Shown: positions 52,203 through 62,002 of the stretch, in pieces
Layout: every line of letters begins with the position of its first letter
Numbering within the stretch: the stretch's first letter is position 1
From: Sulfolobales archaeon HS-7
Lineage (GTDB): Archaea; Thermoproteota; Thermoprotei_A; Sulfolobales; Sulfolobaceae
Length of the DNA stretch: 64,000 nt
Direction of reading: 5' to 3'
Assembly (NCBI GenBank): GCA_019704295.1
Contig: AP024596.1
Location: forward strand, 1,473,369-1,537,368
The notes under the pieces: model-generated
Told to the model about the DNA's origin: nothing
Database searches by the model: none
The model's input: only the letters and a program-made list of their open reading frames with translations
Position numbers and translations under genes: made by a program

Positions 52203-53730
52203 GTATTTTTCCCCTAGCTAGAAGGGCACCAGATCCCAGAAATCCTATCATTGATACCGTCATGTAATACTGAGAAACGAATTGATATATGTTGTTCGAT
52301 TCGTATACGAAACCTGACAGGGCTAGCGTTACGACCATTACTATGAAGGCATAGACCCTGAGGAACTTCTTCTTTACCGACGCAATTACCAGTCCAATCC
52401 CCACTACATTTAGAGGTAGCAGAAAACTAGTCTCCGGGATGGGGTAAACTGAGGAGTAACCCGAATGAGAGTTCACTGTAGCCACGTAGCCGTAGTGAAC
52501 GGGGTACTGCAGAGGTACCGGATAGGACCAGTTCTCAGGTGATAGGATGATCGGTGCTCTAATTCGGGAGAAATTAAAGCTCTCCATTAAACCGTTAACT
52601 CCCTGTGCTGAGAGAGGAGTGATGTAAGGTAGATTGAACACTTTATCAACGAATCCAAGAAGAGTATACCCCGACATAGTGTAGTTATTTACGTAAGCCT
52701 CCTTAGAGTAGGGAGATATAATGAGGAGAGGTATTCTCTGCCCCAACCCGTAGTGATTTTCAGCGGGAGGTATTATCTGATCGTAGTAACCTCCACCCTC
52801 ATCAAAGGTTATGAAGATTACGGAGGAGTTCCAGTATTTACTCTCCATAACCGCGTTTATAACTCGCGCTAATTGTACTTCCCCCTTAACCATATTATAA
52901 GGAGGATGCATGTCGTACTGGTCATTGTTACACCCTAAAAACATCACCCAGGAAACAGCGGGTAGTGAACCGTTCTTAAGAGAGGAAATGAATTGTGATA
53001 TCCCGAAGAAGTGGTCCTTATACGTCGAGATACCGTTAAACGCGTTTAAAGGCCACGGTATTCCGCCTTGGTAGTCGTATGTGTAGTATCCCCAGCTTAC
53101 ATTGTTTTGAGTTAGCTGATACATGATGCTTTCATTAAGGGGACATACCCCGCTTGCCTCATCTGTGTAAAACGAGGGGGGTTGACCTGTTAGGTATGCG
53201 ATTCTGTTTGGTTCGGTTAACCCCATTACCGGAGCATAGTAGTTGTCAGCCAATACGTATTCCTCAGCGTAATCCCAGAGGAGGCCCACCTGTTGATATG
53301 AAAAGTAGGCCATTGTCTGAGGTCCGGAATAGTATACGAAACCATCCGCAGTATCAAACCAGTAGTCACCGTGGTAGGAATTCCATCCCTCATAGGGATC
53401 TACCGTGGAATTGGCGTCAGCGTAATAAGGATGATAAACGCCTAGCTCAGGCAACCAGGGTACGTTGGGAACGGATATATAACTTAACTCCCCGTTTGAG
53501 TCCTCAAGCTGGGATAGATTATAGTACAATCCGACAGGCCTCATCACAGACAGTGTTATGTTGTTGACAATTGGTTTCCATCCAAAAGGATAAGTCCCAA
53601 AAATGTTATCGAATGAATGGTTTTCCTCTATGATAATGATTACGTGCTTTATAGGAAAGGACGCCTGAGAATTAATTACGGGAATAACCGAAATAATTAT
53701 CAAAATTCCCAACAGAAACCATCTAATCAT
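52189..53730 (-). CDS. Phospholipase C-type phosphoesterase, secreted and membrane anchored
   Basis: The 513-residue protein has a signal helix (FLLGILIIISVIPVIN) and then IKHVIIIIEENHSFDNIFGT, the metal-site opening of the phosphoesterase family that includes acid phosphatase AcpA and phospholipase C. Other family motifs are GLTEPNRIAYLTG, WGYYTYDYQGG and VIFITFDEGGGYYDQ. The C-terminus has three hydrophobic stretches near 430-500. Active on the outside at acid pH, it could release phosphate from organic esters. A TATA-like GAATTTAATAAC lies near 53752-53763, about 25 bases before the start. The FTR1-like permease overlaps its end; transport of a freed ion is an idea only. Confidence 0.85.
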   Translation of the reverse strand: MIRWFLLGILIIISVIPVINSQASFPIKHVIIIIEENHSFDNIFGTYPFGWKPIVNNITLSVMRPVGLYYNLSQLEDSNGELSYISVPNVPWLPELGVYHPYYADANSTVDPYEGWNSYHGDYWFDTADGFVYYSGPQTMAYFSYQQVGLLWDYAEEYVLADNYYAPVMGLTEPNRIAYLTGQPPSFYTDEASGVCPLNESIMYQLTQNNVSWGYYTYDYQGGIPWPLNAFNGISTYKDHFFGISQFISSLKNGSLPAVSWVMFLGCNNDQYDMHPPYNMVKGEVQLARVINAVMESKYWNSSVIFITFDEGGGYYDQIIPPAENHYGLGQRIPLLIISPYSKEAYVNNYTMSGYTLLGFVDKVFNLPYITPLSAQGVNGLMESFNFSRIRAPIILSPENWSYPVPLQYPVHYGYVATVNSHSGYSSVYPIPETSFLLPLNVVGIGLVIASVKKKFLRVYAFIVMVVTLALSGFVYESNNIYQFVSQYYMTVSMIGFLGSGALLARGKIRASH

Positions 53731-54228
53731 AATGAAATTAATGGGTAAAGGTTATTAAATTCTTGTTTCGCTTTTATTTACCCGATTAGCTATATATTCT
53801 ATATAATTTCGTAAAGCAAAGTTAGGAAAGTGTCGGCATAGCAACGAACAATCTATCTTTACAAGCCTTAATAGGATTAGCGGTTGTTCTAATTTTCCTC
53901 GTTAATAGCTTATTCTCAGTATTATCAAGAAATCTTTTTTGATACCTCTTTGAGTGAAAAAGTGCGGTGCATTTCCCTATAATTGTTAAAATACTTTTAT
54001 GAAATACCCTTAATTTGATGAAAATATTTAGGATACGTTAAAGTAGAATAGCTACTTTTAGGACCTTAAAAGGGAATTAAGTCCTTTTTTACAGGAAACC
54101 ACAATAATCCCAAATGCTTGGGGAGATACTAGAGTAAAACGCAAGAAAGTTTTAAAGAGTAAAATTATGCCTAAACGCAATTTTTCCCAAAAACAGAGTA
54201 ATAAACACCTATTAATTAGTCCACTTCT
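53731..54228. other. Gene-free stretch
   Basis: No gene is seen in these 500 bases. The promoter of the phosphoesterase gene lies at the left edge. Confidence 0.4.
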
Positions 54229-55071
54229 TTAGAACTTTACCTCCTTGTTATTGACCATGGCGATAGCGCCCTTCTTCTTTAGGTAATTGACTATGTCCAA
54301 TTTTTTTGCATAGGCAGCGTAAGCTAATGGTGTGTTTCCAAAGCTATCAACAGCATTGATATCCGCACCTTCATCAACTAGGTATTTCGTTGTTTCAAGG
54401 TTAGCCTCCACCGCTCGAAACAGCGGCGTCCTCTTGTGGCATCCGATTATATTCGGTTCGTGGTATATGTCCATAAGGAACTTTAGAAAACGCACTTGCC
54501 CTGCGGCGGCTGCGGTGTGATATGGGGTAATTAAATTCTCTCCACTTTGATCCACTCTCGCGCCGTATTGAATGAGGATCTTAGCCGTCTCAATATCGCC
54601 ACTTACACCAGTTATCGCCAGAACGTTCATGACGCAATTTCTCTGTTCTTTACTAGTTATGATAATTCCAATGTCGGCCCCAGCGTCCAGGATTAGCTTG
54701 ACCAGTTTAGGATCTCTCCTCAATGTGGCTAACGCCAGAGGGTGAGGAGAATTCCCCGTTAAATTAACGTTTGCCCCATGTTTAATTAGAGCGTTGATCA
54801 ATAAGTAGTTAATCTGCTTTGAACTTAGTGCGAGTTGTAAAGGCGTATACATCAACTGTGATTTACCAGTGGGTTCGCTTATGACGTCGGGATTTGCCCC
54901 ATATTCAAGCAACGTTTCAACGATAGGAAGATTATTTTGCTCAACCGCTACATGTAAAGGGGTGACTCCATTCCTCTTAGAGTTCACATCTATACCCCTC
55001 ATTAAGAAATCCTTTACTTTAACTACGTCGTTCCTCCGTATACTCTCAAAGAATTCATCAATATCTGACAT
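54229..55071 (-). CDS. Ankyrin-repeat protein
   Basis: The 280-residue protein is built of about seven ankyrin repeats. Recognisable turns are GVTPLHVAVEQNNLPIVETL, LEYGANPDVI, LIKHGANVNLTG, LVKLILDAGADIGI, AKILIQYGARVDQSG and TTKYLVDEGADINAVD followed by NTPLAYAA. No enzyme domain and no signal peptide. Ankyrin proteins mediate binding to other proteins; in archaea they are uncommon and often transferred. A TA pair and transposase remnants lie downstream on the other strand. Confidence 0.9.
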   Translation of the reverse strand: MSDIDEFFESIRRNDVVKVKDFLMRGIDVNSKRNGVTPLHVAVEQNNLPIVETLLEYGANPDVISEPTGKSQLMYTPLQLALSSKQINYLLINALIKHGANVNLTGNSPHPLALATLRRDPKLVKLILDAGADIGIIITSKEQRNCVMNVLAITGVSGDIETAKILIQYGARVDQSGENLITPYHTAAAAGQVRFLKFLMDIYHEPNIIGCHKRTPLFRAVEANLETTKYLVDEGADINAVDSFGNTPLAYAAYAKKLDIVNYLKKKGAIAMVNNKEVKF

Positions 55072-55503
55072 AAGTAATGCTTATAAACTGCTGTTTTTAA
55101 AACTGTCTCAACATTTACTGATAAAGGAACCAATGCGGAACAAATACAATCCCTCGAGAGAGTGTCCTGAACACAGATAATTGAATAAAATGTATGTATA
55201 AGTTGGCTGAGTATCTTTCAAAAGAGAAGATGATCCAGTGAGAAATCTTGAATTTTCTCTCAACCTCAAAAGTTGCGTAATACTCATAGGAAATGGGGAC
55301 ATTCTAATACCGATGGACGAGATACCTTAGATACAATACTACAACGGTTGGATTTACTATGAGTACTTGTATTCAAGGCATAAGACTCTTTTAAAAAGGA
55401 ACTAGATGTTGGTCGCGTCATAAGCGTTGTCGCATCTAAATGATGTCTTGACGTTGAGGGCGTTAATAGTCATGATCATGTGGAGATGTTCCTATAGGGA
55501 CGT
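55072..55503. other. Gene-free stretch
   Basis: No gene is seen. It separates the ankyrin gene and the transposase remnant. Confidence 0.35.
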
Positions 55504-56394
55504 GTGAAGCCTTTACATGACGACCGTGGTGGTAAGGAGTTTCCTAGGACGAGTCCAGTTGAGTTCCACAAGAGGGCTAGGGTGATAAGGGAAGTATTCA
55601 AGGTATTCAAGAAACCATTAGAGGAATTAGAGTGGAGGTTGAGCTTACTAGCCGGCTACATACCAAATGCGTTGCATGGGAGGGTTTGGAAGCACTGCAT
55701 GGACTCCTTCATGATCGAAGGTCCCTTCGGAAAAGGCTAAGGTTAGTTCTGCAGATCTCTTTTCTCCCGTGAGGTGTAACGTGATGAGCTAATTCGCGGC
55801 TAGAGGGAAACAAAAGCCCTCTTAGTTCCTTAAAGAGTTCATCAACAAGGCTTTACAGCACGTCAGCCTGAGTTACGTTGTTGCCGACGCTAGATTCCTC
55901 AACCTCGAGATCCTCAAGGAGTTACCCGCTAAAACCGTGATCAGACCAAAGAGCAACTTGAGGGGAGTCAAGGCACTCTTTGCCTAGCCCCTTAGCGTGA
56001 AATATTATGTGGTTAAGGACAGAGCTTACGTTGCCTATAGGGAGATAGAGTACAATTGACTCTGCTACTGCGACGTGATTTACGTGAAGAGAAACCAACG
56101 TCCTTCGTTTTCGCGTTCCACATTACGGAGGATCGTTATCGCTTGGATAAGACCTAGAGGTTGAGGTGTAAAGGAGGGCTTGAAGACCAGGAAGGCGAGG
56201 ATTCAACTCATCGGGAGGTTGAGGAACAGAAACTTCCTCTACCTGATCTAGCGATCCTCGACACTTCCCGGAACTTGTACCTCTTCATCTCGTTTAGCTT
56301 CAAGGCACAGGAAAGAAGCCCCTACAGTTTGACAAGTTCGTCAATCTCTTCTAGGCGTTTTCAGATTAAAGGCGGATTATGTACCTCGTTTTGA
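55504..56394 (+). pseudogene. DDE transposase remnant
   Basis: An opening frame from GTG 55504 reads MKPLHDDRGGKEFPRTSPVE, then FKKPLEELEWRLSLLAGYIP, and ends in a stop at 55740. The sequence continues in shifted frames with VVADARFLNLEILKELPAKT (a DAR/DDE-like motif) and VIRPKSNLRGVKALF near 55880-55985. Further pieces are DRAYVAYREIEYN and RKARIQLIGRLRNRNFLYL up to about 56250. Stops and shifts break it at four or more places. The order of motifs fits IS4-like elements of Sulfolobales (ISC1217-type is my guess). No terminal repeats can be assigned. Confidence 0.65.
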
Positions 56395-56671
56395 ACTCTT
56401 GAGATAAATTCAAAACTTCTAGTATTCATTGAAGTTAACTTGTAAAATATACCAGATTATCACTAAATATGTCCTGTTATCCTATATTTGAGTTAAATTA
56501 ACCCTACATTTTCACATACAGATTACTCTAATAATATCTTACAATCATGAGATTTTTTGGCGAAACGAGATGGAGAGACTAAACCGTTCATTGCTAGAAT
56601 TAACGGACTTGTTTAGAAGTTAAGGGCTTATACTAGTAAGGTATATATATTAGTGATTTTTATCTTCTACT

Positions 56672-56896
56672 ATGAAGGTGAAAGTTACTAGGAACTTTCA
56701 GATTACCATACCCTCCGAGATAAGAGAAAAGTCAGGGATAAAGGAGGGGGATTACGTCGAAATAACTTTGGACGAAACTGGAACTATACTAGTCAGACCG
56801 TATAAAAGGAAGTGGACTACAATGAGGTTGAATAGAAGGGTGAGTCAAGGGGATATAGATAAGGCAGTTGAGGAAGCGCTAAATGATAATAGTTGA
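56672..56896 (+). CDS. vapB: AbrB/SpoVT-type VapB antitoxin
   Basis: The 74-residue protein begins MKVKVTRNFQITIPSEIREK, the swapped-hairpin AbrB fold, and continues with SGIKEGDYVEITLDETGTIL. The C-terminal helix would block the toxin. It overlaps vapC by 14 bases. A TATA-like GTATATATATTAG near 56640-56653 is the likely promoter. Confidence 0.88.
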   Translation: MKVKVTRNFQITIPSEIREKSGIKEGDYVEITLDETGTILVRPYKRKWTTMRLNRRVSQGDIDKAVEEALNDNS

Positions 56897-57272
56897 TACA
56901 AACGTATTAGTTTACTCGACTTTTGAAGATTCCGAAAACCACACCAGAGCTTTGGATATAATACAGAGAGAGGACGTTAAAATCCCTCAGATAGTGGTTT
57001 ATGAGTTTTTATGGGTTTTGGCAAAGGTTACGTCGAATGTTTCCGTGATAAACACTAAGGTTGAGGAGTTAAGGGAGTTTGAAATTATATGCGAGGGGCC
57101 GGAAACTGTGCTTGTCGGGGTAAAGATGTTGAAGGAAGACAGGAAACCTCTGAGAATGCTTAACGATTACGTTATTCTCGCACTAGCTAAGGGGGTGAAA
57201 GGGGATTTGGCGACATACGACGAGAAGTTAAGGAAAATTGCTAAAAAACGCGGTGTAAGAGTAATTCCTTAA
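56883..57272 (+). CDS. vapC: VapC-type PIN ribonuclease toxin
   Basis: The 129-residue PIN protein has MIIVDTNVLVYSTFEDSENH (first Asp), IVVYEFLWVLAKV (Glu), RMLNDYVILALAKGVKGDLA (second Asp) and TYDEKLRKIAKKRGVRVIP (last Asp). All catalytic acids are present. It overlaps its AbrB-type antitoxin by 14 bases. The pair should be functional and is a stabilising module in this transposon-rich region. Confidence 0.9.
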   Translation: MIIVDTNVLVYSTFEDSENHTRALDIIQREDVKIPQIVVYEFLWVLAKVTSNVSVINTKVEELREFEIICEGPETVLVGVKMLKEDRKPLRMLNDYVILALAKGVKGDLATYDEKLRKIAKKRGVRVIP

Positions 57273-57436
57273 GTTTTGAGCCCAGTTATTGCTGAACCCT
57301 TTTCGGTGTTGATAGGTCTTTCCGTTAAAATTTGATATTATTTACGGCGTTGTCAACAGTTTCCCTAGACCGTAAAGTTTATGTTATTTCCGTGAATCTT
57401 ATGCAATCCTAAGACCTAAAGAAGTTGACAGCGTTT

Positions 57437-57550
57437 AGGGGCTGTTCACGCGTTCATTGCAAATTAACTTTATTTTATCAGTTGGAAATTAACTAATTCA
57501 TTGTAGATTGGTAATATCAAATAGGAGACGAGCCGGAGATAATACCATGG
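57437..57550 (+). repeat. Dispersed repeat, family A variant, copy 2
   Basis: It aligns with 5975-6080 over its length and ends with ATAATACCATGG. Its left part (GTTCACGCGTTCATTGCAAA) is nearly the same as the left edge of the 4897-5026 element. Confidence 0.6.
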
Positions 57551-57677
57551 AACAACCTGAATTACCAAGTATCACCGAGTGTAGTATTACCTTTTAGTTA
57601 ATCCACCTTCCGCAGAACACGTTATCAAACAAATCGGTCGAGGAGAAGAAAAGCCCTTGAGGAGGAGATAAGTCTAA

Positions 57678-57920
57678 AGTAGGGAAGAGGGGGTTAAGAG
57701 GAAAGGACACTCTAGTTTCCGCTTCCTCAAGGGCATCGTGCTGTTAACGGAGAATAGAGGAAGATCTACAACGTTTTACGTTAGCGTGAAATTACCCGTC
57801 TTGTGCAAGGATGATAAGAGGGTGAAAACCCGCGTGGAGGAGGAAATAGAGAGTCATTCCTCACTTTCTTTTCATATTCGTGACAATGTTCAATCTGCAA
57901 TAAATGTTATTTACTTTTAA
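57678..57920 (+). pseudogene. Transposase-like C-terminal remnant
   Basis: A frame of about 80 codons reads REEGVKRKGHSSFRFLKGIV, LLTENRGRSTTFYVSVKLPV, KTRVEEEIESHSSLSF and ends VIYF. Its charged strand pattern suggests the last part of a transposase or other mobile-element protein. No start and no partner sequence; family not identified. Confidence 0.35.
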
Positions 57921-57990
57921 AACTGAATTTCAATATATATGAATAACCTACCCCACACTACTCAATTAGAACAATAACAGAAGGAGATCC

Positions 57991-58182
57991 AGAGTGATTA
58001 AACTTCTTTGCTAATTTCCTATGATTAAATTATCCGGCAACATTCTCAGTAAACTTCGAACTCGTTACGTTGAAAACCCAATTTTTAGCTCTGATCATTA
58101 AAAGATATATAGTTAGTTACGACTAATTATATTAACTAATTTTATATTATGTCTTCTTATCTTATTAAACGAATTTAATTCT
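57991..58182 (+). repeat. Dispersed repeat, family B copy 2
   Basis: Partner of 24029-24215 in the same orientation. The stretch 57273-58425 has no intact gene; it holds this repeat, the family A variant and the transposase remnant. Confidence 0.5.
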
Positions 58183-58425
58183 GGAGAGACGTATTTCATA
58201 ACTTTTTACTTCATCAAGTCGTTCATGTTAATTACGTATTATTCCGGTAACACATAAGAGAAGTAATATGCTCGTTACAAGCCTATCCCTCCCTTTTCTC
58301 CCCAATAGTGTAGATATTATTAAGGAAAATTATTTTGCATTGACTGTAAAGTGGTGCACACGTAGTCTATCTCTTTACAAAAAAGGAAAGATAGGTTAAT
58401 ATATGGCACAGTTTAAAAAAAGAGT

Positions 58426-59154
58426 ATGAGATGCGTTTATTGCGACCATGCACTACCGAATGATGCAGCTAGTTACGCATCGAGCAGATGTGATTTCTGC
58501 GGCAACCCTAATAACTGGGGTAACGTCTTTCTTCATTTTAGAATTAGAAACTTAATTAAGAACTGCGAGAAACAATATTATGCGGGAATAGGATATCGTC
58601 CGTTGTGTTTAATAAGTACTGCGTTAGATTTCACCGATAAGGGAGTAATAAACTTCAAGCCCCAAGTAAGTTCGTTTTACGAAGCGTTAATTAGATGCAG
58701 TCGTTCTGGTTTTTTTGAGGTTACGTGGCATTGCGATGAGCTCTTCAGGGAGGACATTATCATAGAGAAAATGGGAGTTTACGTGAACATTCCGGAATCG
58801 TACAGAAAAAGACATAATAATAATAGAGTGGCGTTCATTAATAGTCGTGGTGTACATATTTATGATGAGGATAATGTTACAGTAGAATTAGTTAAGGAAT
58901 TAGTTAAGGGAGAATTGAGCGGAGGGAAAAAGGAGGACGATAGAAACCTATACAGCGAATTTGCAATGACTCCGTATGATAAGGTGAGGCAGATAATGAT
59001 AAGGTCCCATGATACCTTTACCTATGTAGAATTCTCGACGAAGTCCACATCTCCCGTAAGAAGATTATCTGGGGCGCTACCCAATATTCCAACTGACAGG
59101 GTTATTGAGCTGTTTAGGGGAACGCCGGCAGAGAACCTAATAAAGGTAAAATAA
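58426..59154 (+). CDS. Zinc-ribbon protein of unknown function, paralogue 1
   Basis: The 242-residue protein starts MRCVYCDHALPNDAASYASS and has a second pair in RCDFCGNPNNW, so four Cys (4, 7, 22, 25) can bind zinc. The rest is alpha/beta with ALDFTDKGVINFKPQVSSFY, CDELFREDIIIEKMGVYVNI, KMGVYVNIPES and a C-terminal VIELFRGTPAENLIKV. A related gene follows at 59522. I do not recognise the family. No signal or membrane helix. A TATA-like TTAATATATGG near 58397-58407 lies about 25 bases before the ATG, so the transcript is leaderless. Confidence 0.7.
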   Translation: MRCVYCDHALPNDAASYASSRCDFCGNPNNWGNVFLHFRIRNLIKNCEKQYYAGIGYRPLCLISTALDFTDKGVINFKPQVSSFYEALIRCSRSGFFEVTWHCDELFREDIIIEKMGVYVNIPESYRKRHNNNRVAFINSRGVHIYDEDNVTVELVKELVKGELSGGKKEDDRNLYSEFAMTPYDKVRQIMIRSHDTFTYVEFSTKSTSPVRRLSGALPNIPTDRVIELFRGTPAENLIKVK

Positions 59155-59521
59155 GCTGGCTTTTCCGAACTCTATCCAGGGACTCATAGAGTTTTCCGAT
59201 CTCCTCTCATATTCCCAGACTTCTTATGACACCATTTAACTTATTTCTCATGGCGTTACTCCTTCCCTTGTAAATAGTAGTATTACGTAATGTGAGCTAT
59301 TCGGATTTCCATTGCGAATTGTGATTATTGTAAAGCGGCATTAGATTGAGGAAATTGTTAAACGCCAATCTCTACCTATTTCACACGATTATATTCAATT
59401 AAATTTATCTAATTTTTTAATAAACTGAATTCACAATGAATACGTAAACGGCCCCCTCTAACTTCCAACAATATAGATAAGGAAAGAAAAATTAATATAT
59501 AGTATACTCTAAAGGAACTTT
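59155..59521. other. Spacer between the paralogues, containing MITE copy
   Basis: There is no gene. It contains the second full MITE copy (59310-59438) and the paralogue promoter TTAATATATAG near 59491-59501, 25 bases before the ATG at 59522. The two promoters resemble each other beyond the TATA box (AAGGAAAGA upstream of each). Confidence 0.55.
59310..59438 (-). repeat. MITE-like element, full copy 2 (family A)
   Basis: 129 bp, opposite in orientation to copy 1, with termini CATTGCGAATT at 59310-59320 and AATTCACAATG at 59428-59438 (one mismatch). The outer GGCCGTTTACG-type flank and the interior (AAATTTAATTGAATA, AACAATTTCCT, GCAATA/ACAATAAT) match copy 1. It lies between the two paralogous zinc-ribbon genes. 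Confidence 0.75.
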
Positions 59522-60223
59522 ATGAGGTGTGCTTATTGCGATCACGTATTACCAAATGACGTAGCTACTTACGGTTCTGGTAGATGTAACTTCTGCGGTA
59601 ACGTAAGCAATTGGGGTAACGCCTTACTTTATTTGAGAATCAGGAACATAGTGAGAGGATGCGATTGGCGACATCGCGTAACTCGAAGACATTATCACCC
59701 CAAGTGCATAATGAGTACCGCGTTAGATTTCACTGATGTGGGAGTTATAAACTTCAAGCCTCAAATAAGCTCTTTCTACGAGGTATTAGTAAGATGTGCC
59801 CGCAGAGGTCTTTTCCACGTTAAGTATTATTGTGATGAGCTCTTCAGGGAGGACATCATCATAGAGAAAATGGGAGTTTACGTGAACATTCCGGAATCGC
59901 ATAAAACCACTCATGATAATACCAGGGTAGCCCTTATTGATAGGAGGGGGATACACATATATGACGGGACCATTTCTTTGATAATGGCACCAATCATAGG
60001 AGGGAAGAAGGAGGACGAAAAAAGTCTGTATAGTGAATTCATGATGATTCCATATAGTCATATAAAGCGAATATTAATTCAGGCCCATGATACCTTTACC
60101 GCAATATCGGTTTTAGCTACGTCTGGTTCTCCTGTAAATGGCTCGCTACCCAATATATCCGTCAATAGGATTATTGAGCTGTTTAGGGAGACGCCGGCAG
60201 AGAGCCTTGTTAAGGTAGTGTAA
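59522..60223 (+). CDS. Zinc-ribbon protein of unknown function, paralogue 2
   Basis: The 233-residue protein is clearly related to the gene at 58426. It has the same Cys pairs (MRCAYCDHVLPNDVATYGSG, RCNFCGN), the same CDELFREDIIIEKMGVYVNI block, identical in 23 residues and differing by about one base in 66, and the same end VIELFR-TPAE-L-KV. The rest differs more, for example a basic insert WRHRVTRRHYH near 50-60. Sharing of a nearly identical central block with diverged flanks suggests gene conversion. Function unknown. Confidence 0.7.
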   Translation: MRCAYCDHVLPNDVATYGSGRCNFCGNVSNWGNALLYLRIRNIVRGCDWRHRVTRRHYHPKCIMSTALDFTDVGVINFKPQISSFYEVLVRCARRGLFHVKYYCDELFREDIIIEKMGVYVNIPESHKTTHDNTRVALIDRRGIHIYDGTISLIMAPIIGGKKEDEKSLYSEFMMIPYSHIKRILIQAHDTFTAISVLATSGSPVNGSLPNISVNRIIELFRETPAESLVKVV

Positions 60224-60573
60224 GTTGCCTTTTAGCAATGCGGTAAATAACTTCGAGAGTTCTCTCAATTCTTGGTTGTTGGTTCAGTTAAATTCTTCCC
60301 ATTCTCAACTTTCTACGCTCATGTACAGTATTTATACCATTTCACGAAAATCTTTCCTCTTTTCGCTAACCAGGACTACCTAGTATTACACTATATCCCT
60401 CACATTGCTATACACTCATTCCTAGCTTCACTAAGGCGAAGTTTTAAAAAATTGAGGACTATTTTCCCATCTCGTATCACTAACGATTGTCATCATTGAT
60501 TTCAAGGGTAAGTTTCTCCTCAAGATTCATAGTACGAGTGATACATTCCTTTCTCTCCACGATGAGGAAATAG
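60224..60573. other. Gene-free stretch
   Basis: No gene is seen between the second paralogue and the convergent ATPase. Confidence 0.4.
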
Positions 60574-61644
60574 TTACTTTAACACTGCATATCTAACTAT
60601 CGGGTCAGCAATCCTGTATTCCTCTCCATTCCTCTCTATGAATCCCATACTCTTAAGCTTGTTTAATTCCCTGAAGAGAGTGGTATTACTGACCCTCTTT
60701 CCCGTACTGGCAGTAACGTAGTCCATTATGTTCTTCCACCTAGCCTTTCCTAAGCTGGCTACAGCCTTAAGTATTAGAAGGTAGTAGGGACTCCTCGCCT
60801 CTAGTTCCTTTAATTCCTCTCTAACTAAATTGGAACCTATCTCCTTCACCTCCTCTATAGCTTCCTCCTTCTTTTCCAGATATAATTTGCCGAAGTACAC
60901 TAACCAACCTACAATACCGTCTAGCTCCTTTACAGCCTCTTCTATCACGCTTTCCTTAACTTCAACGTTTACTTCCTTAAACCCTCTCCTTAAGAACTCC
61001 TTAGATTTATCTTCGTTAAATGACTTTAACTCTACTGTGAAATAGTACCTACCGTAAAGTTCTGATTTCGGTTCGTCAAAACTTAAAAAGTCATGAAGTA
61101 AACCAACTTCACTTCCTGTCACGATTAACGTTATTCCCCTCATGTAGTCGTAAACGTGAGCAAAGAATGGGCGTAAACCCAATGTAGAGTATTTTAAGTA
61201 TTGGGCTTCATCAAAAACTATAGGTATCTTACCTTTTCTAAGTCCTATCTCGTTAAGGGCTTCGAATACCTTATTCAAACTGTCCTTTACATCGTCTTTT
61301 ACTCTCACTCTAACAGGATATTCGATTTCTATTCCGAGTTTTTCAAATACATTTCTCACATATGCTTTCTTGCTAAGTTTGGTTAGGGAGGAGTAAATTT
61401 CCTCCAAAAGCTTCTCAACATACACTTTTCTGGTTGAACTGTCATACACCTTTCTTACGTCTACGAAGGCATAATCTACCCCGAGCGAGTTTAATGTAGA
61501 GAGGATTAAACTCGATTTCCCTATTCTTCTTATTCCTAAGATTAAGATCAACCTTTCATTGAGTCCCCCCTTTAATTTCTCAACTTCCTCTTCCCTACCG
61601 AACAAATCACTTAATGACGTTTTAGGTTCCGTATCGAAAAGCAA
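60574..61644 (-). CDS. Archaeal AAA ATPase with C-terminal winged helix
   Basis: The 356-residue protein starts with TTG at 61644 (LFDTEPKTSLSDLFGREEEV). It has a P-loop (ILGIRRIGKSSLI, about 33-45), a Walker B (PIVFDEAQYL) and a sensor-like LIVTGSEVGLLHDF with FYGRYYF-type end of the archaeal ATPase family PF01637. The C-terminus is a winged helix (KRVSNTTLFRELNKLKSMGF). The family's function is not settled; members act in DNA-related or stress roles. The gene is preceded by two palindromic operators (61645-61679). ATG does not occur near the start, and the TTG is close to them. Confidence 0.82.
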   Translation of the reverse strand: MLFDTEPKTSLSDLFGREEEVEKLKGGLNERLILILGIRRIGKSSLILSTLNSLGVDYAFVDVRKVYDSSTRKVYVEKLLEEIYSSLTKLSKKAYVRNVFEKLGIEIEYPVRVRVKDDVKDSLNKVFEALNEIGLRKGKIPIVFDEAQYLKYSTLGLRPFFAHVYDYMRGITLIVTGSEVGLLHDFLSFDEPKSELYGRYYFTVELKSFNEDKSKEFLRRGFKEVNVEVKESVIEEAVKELDGIVGWLVYFGKLYLEKKEEAIEEVKEIGSNLVREELKELEARSPYYLLILKAVASLGKARWKNIMDYVTASTGKRVSNTTLFRELNKLKSMGFIERNGEEYRIADPIVRYAVLK

Positions 61645-61679
61645 GTTACACCCCTGTAACTTAGTTACACCCCTGTAAC
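61645..61679. promoter_or_regulatory. Tandem palindromic operators of the ATPase gene
   Basis: GTTACACCCCTGTAAC occurs twice, at 61645-61660 and 61664-61679, separated by TTA. The arms GTTACA and TGTAAC pair perfectly. The pair sits between the start codon and a TATA-like box (GGTTTTTAAG on the minus strand, 61679-61688), a position for repression. The winged helix of the ATPase itself is a possible binder. Confidence 0.6.
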
Positions 61680-61680
61680 T

Positions 61681-62002
61681 TAAAAACCTTAATGTGAATA
61701 AGTTGTGGGGGTTTTGGCTTCATGAAATATAATGATATTTCATATTAATTCTCAGCCCTTGGACTTTACCGAAGTTACGGGGCATTGCCCGGTTCATCCT
61801 TCTTCGTCCCTCTAATAAGATAGCCTACGCCCGCTCATAGATGTGAGAAAACCCTACATCTTGTCCCCTGTTACCCTTTGGGAAAGGCGATTCGTATCTA
61901 TGAAAAGATCTATGAAATGTTTTTATGACAAAATACATAAACTTCACGGTTTATTAGAAACTGTTGACAGCGGCAAACTCAAACGGATCCAATCAATAAC
62001 TT
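61681..62002. other. Gene-free stretch
   Basis: No gene is seen apart from the ATPase promoter at its left edge. Confidence 0.4.
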
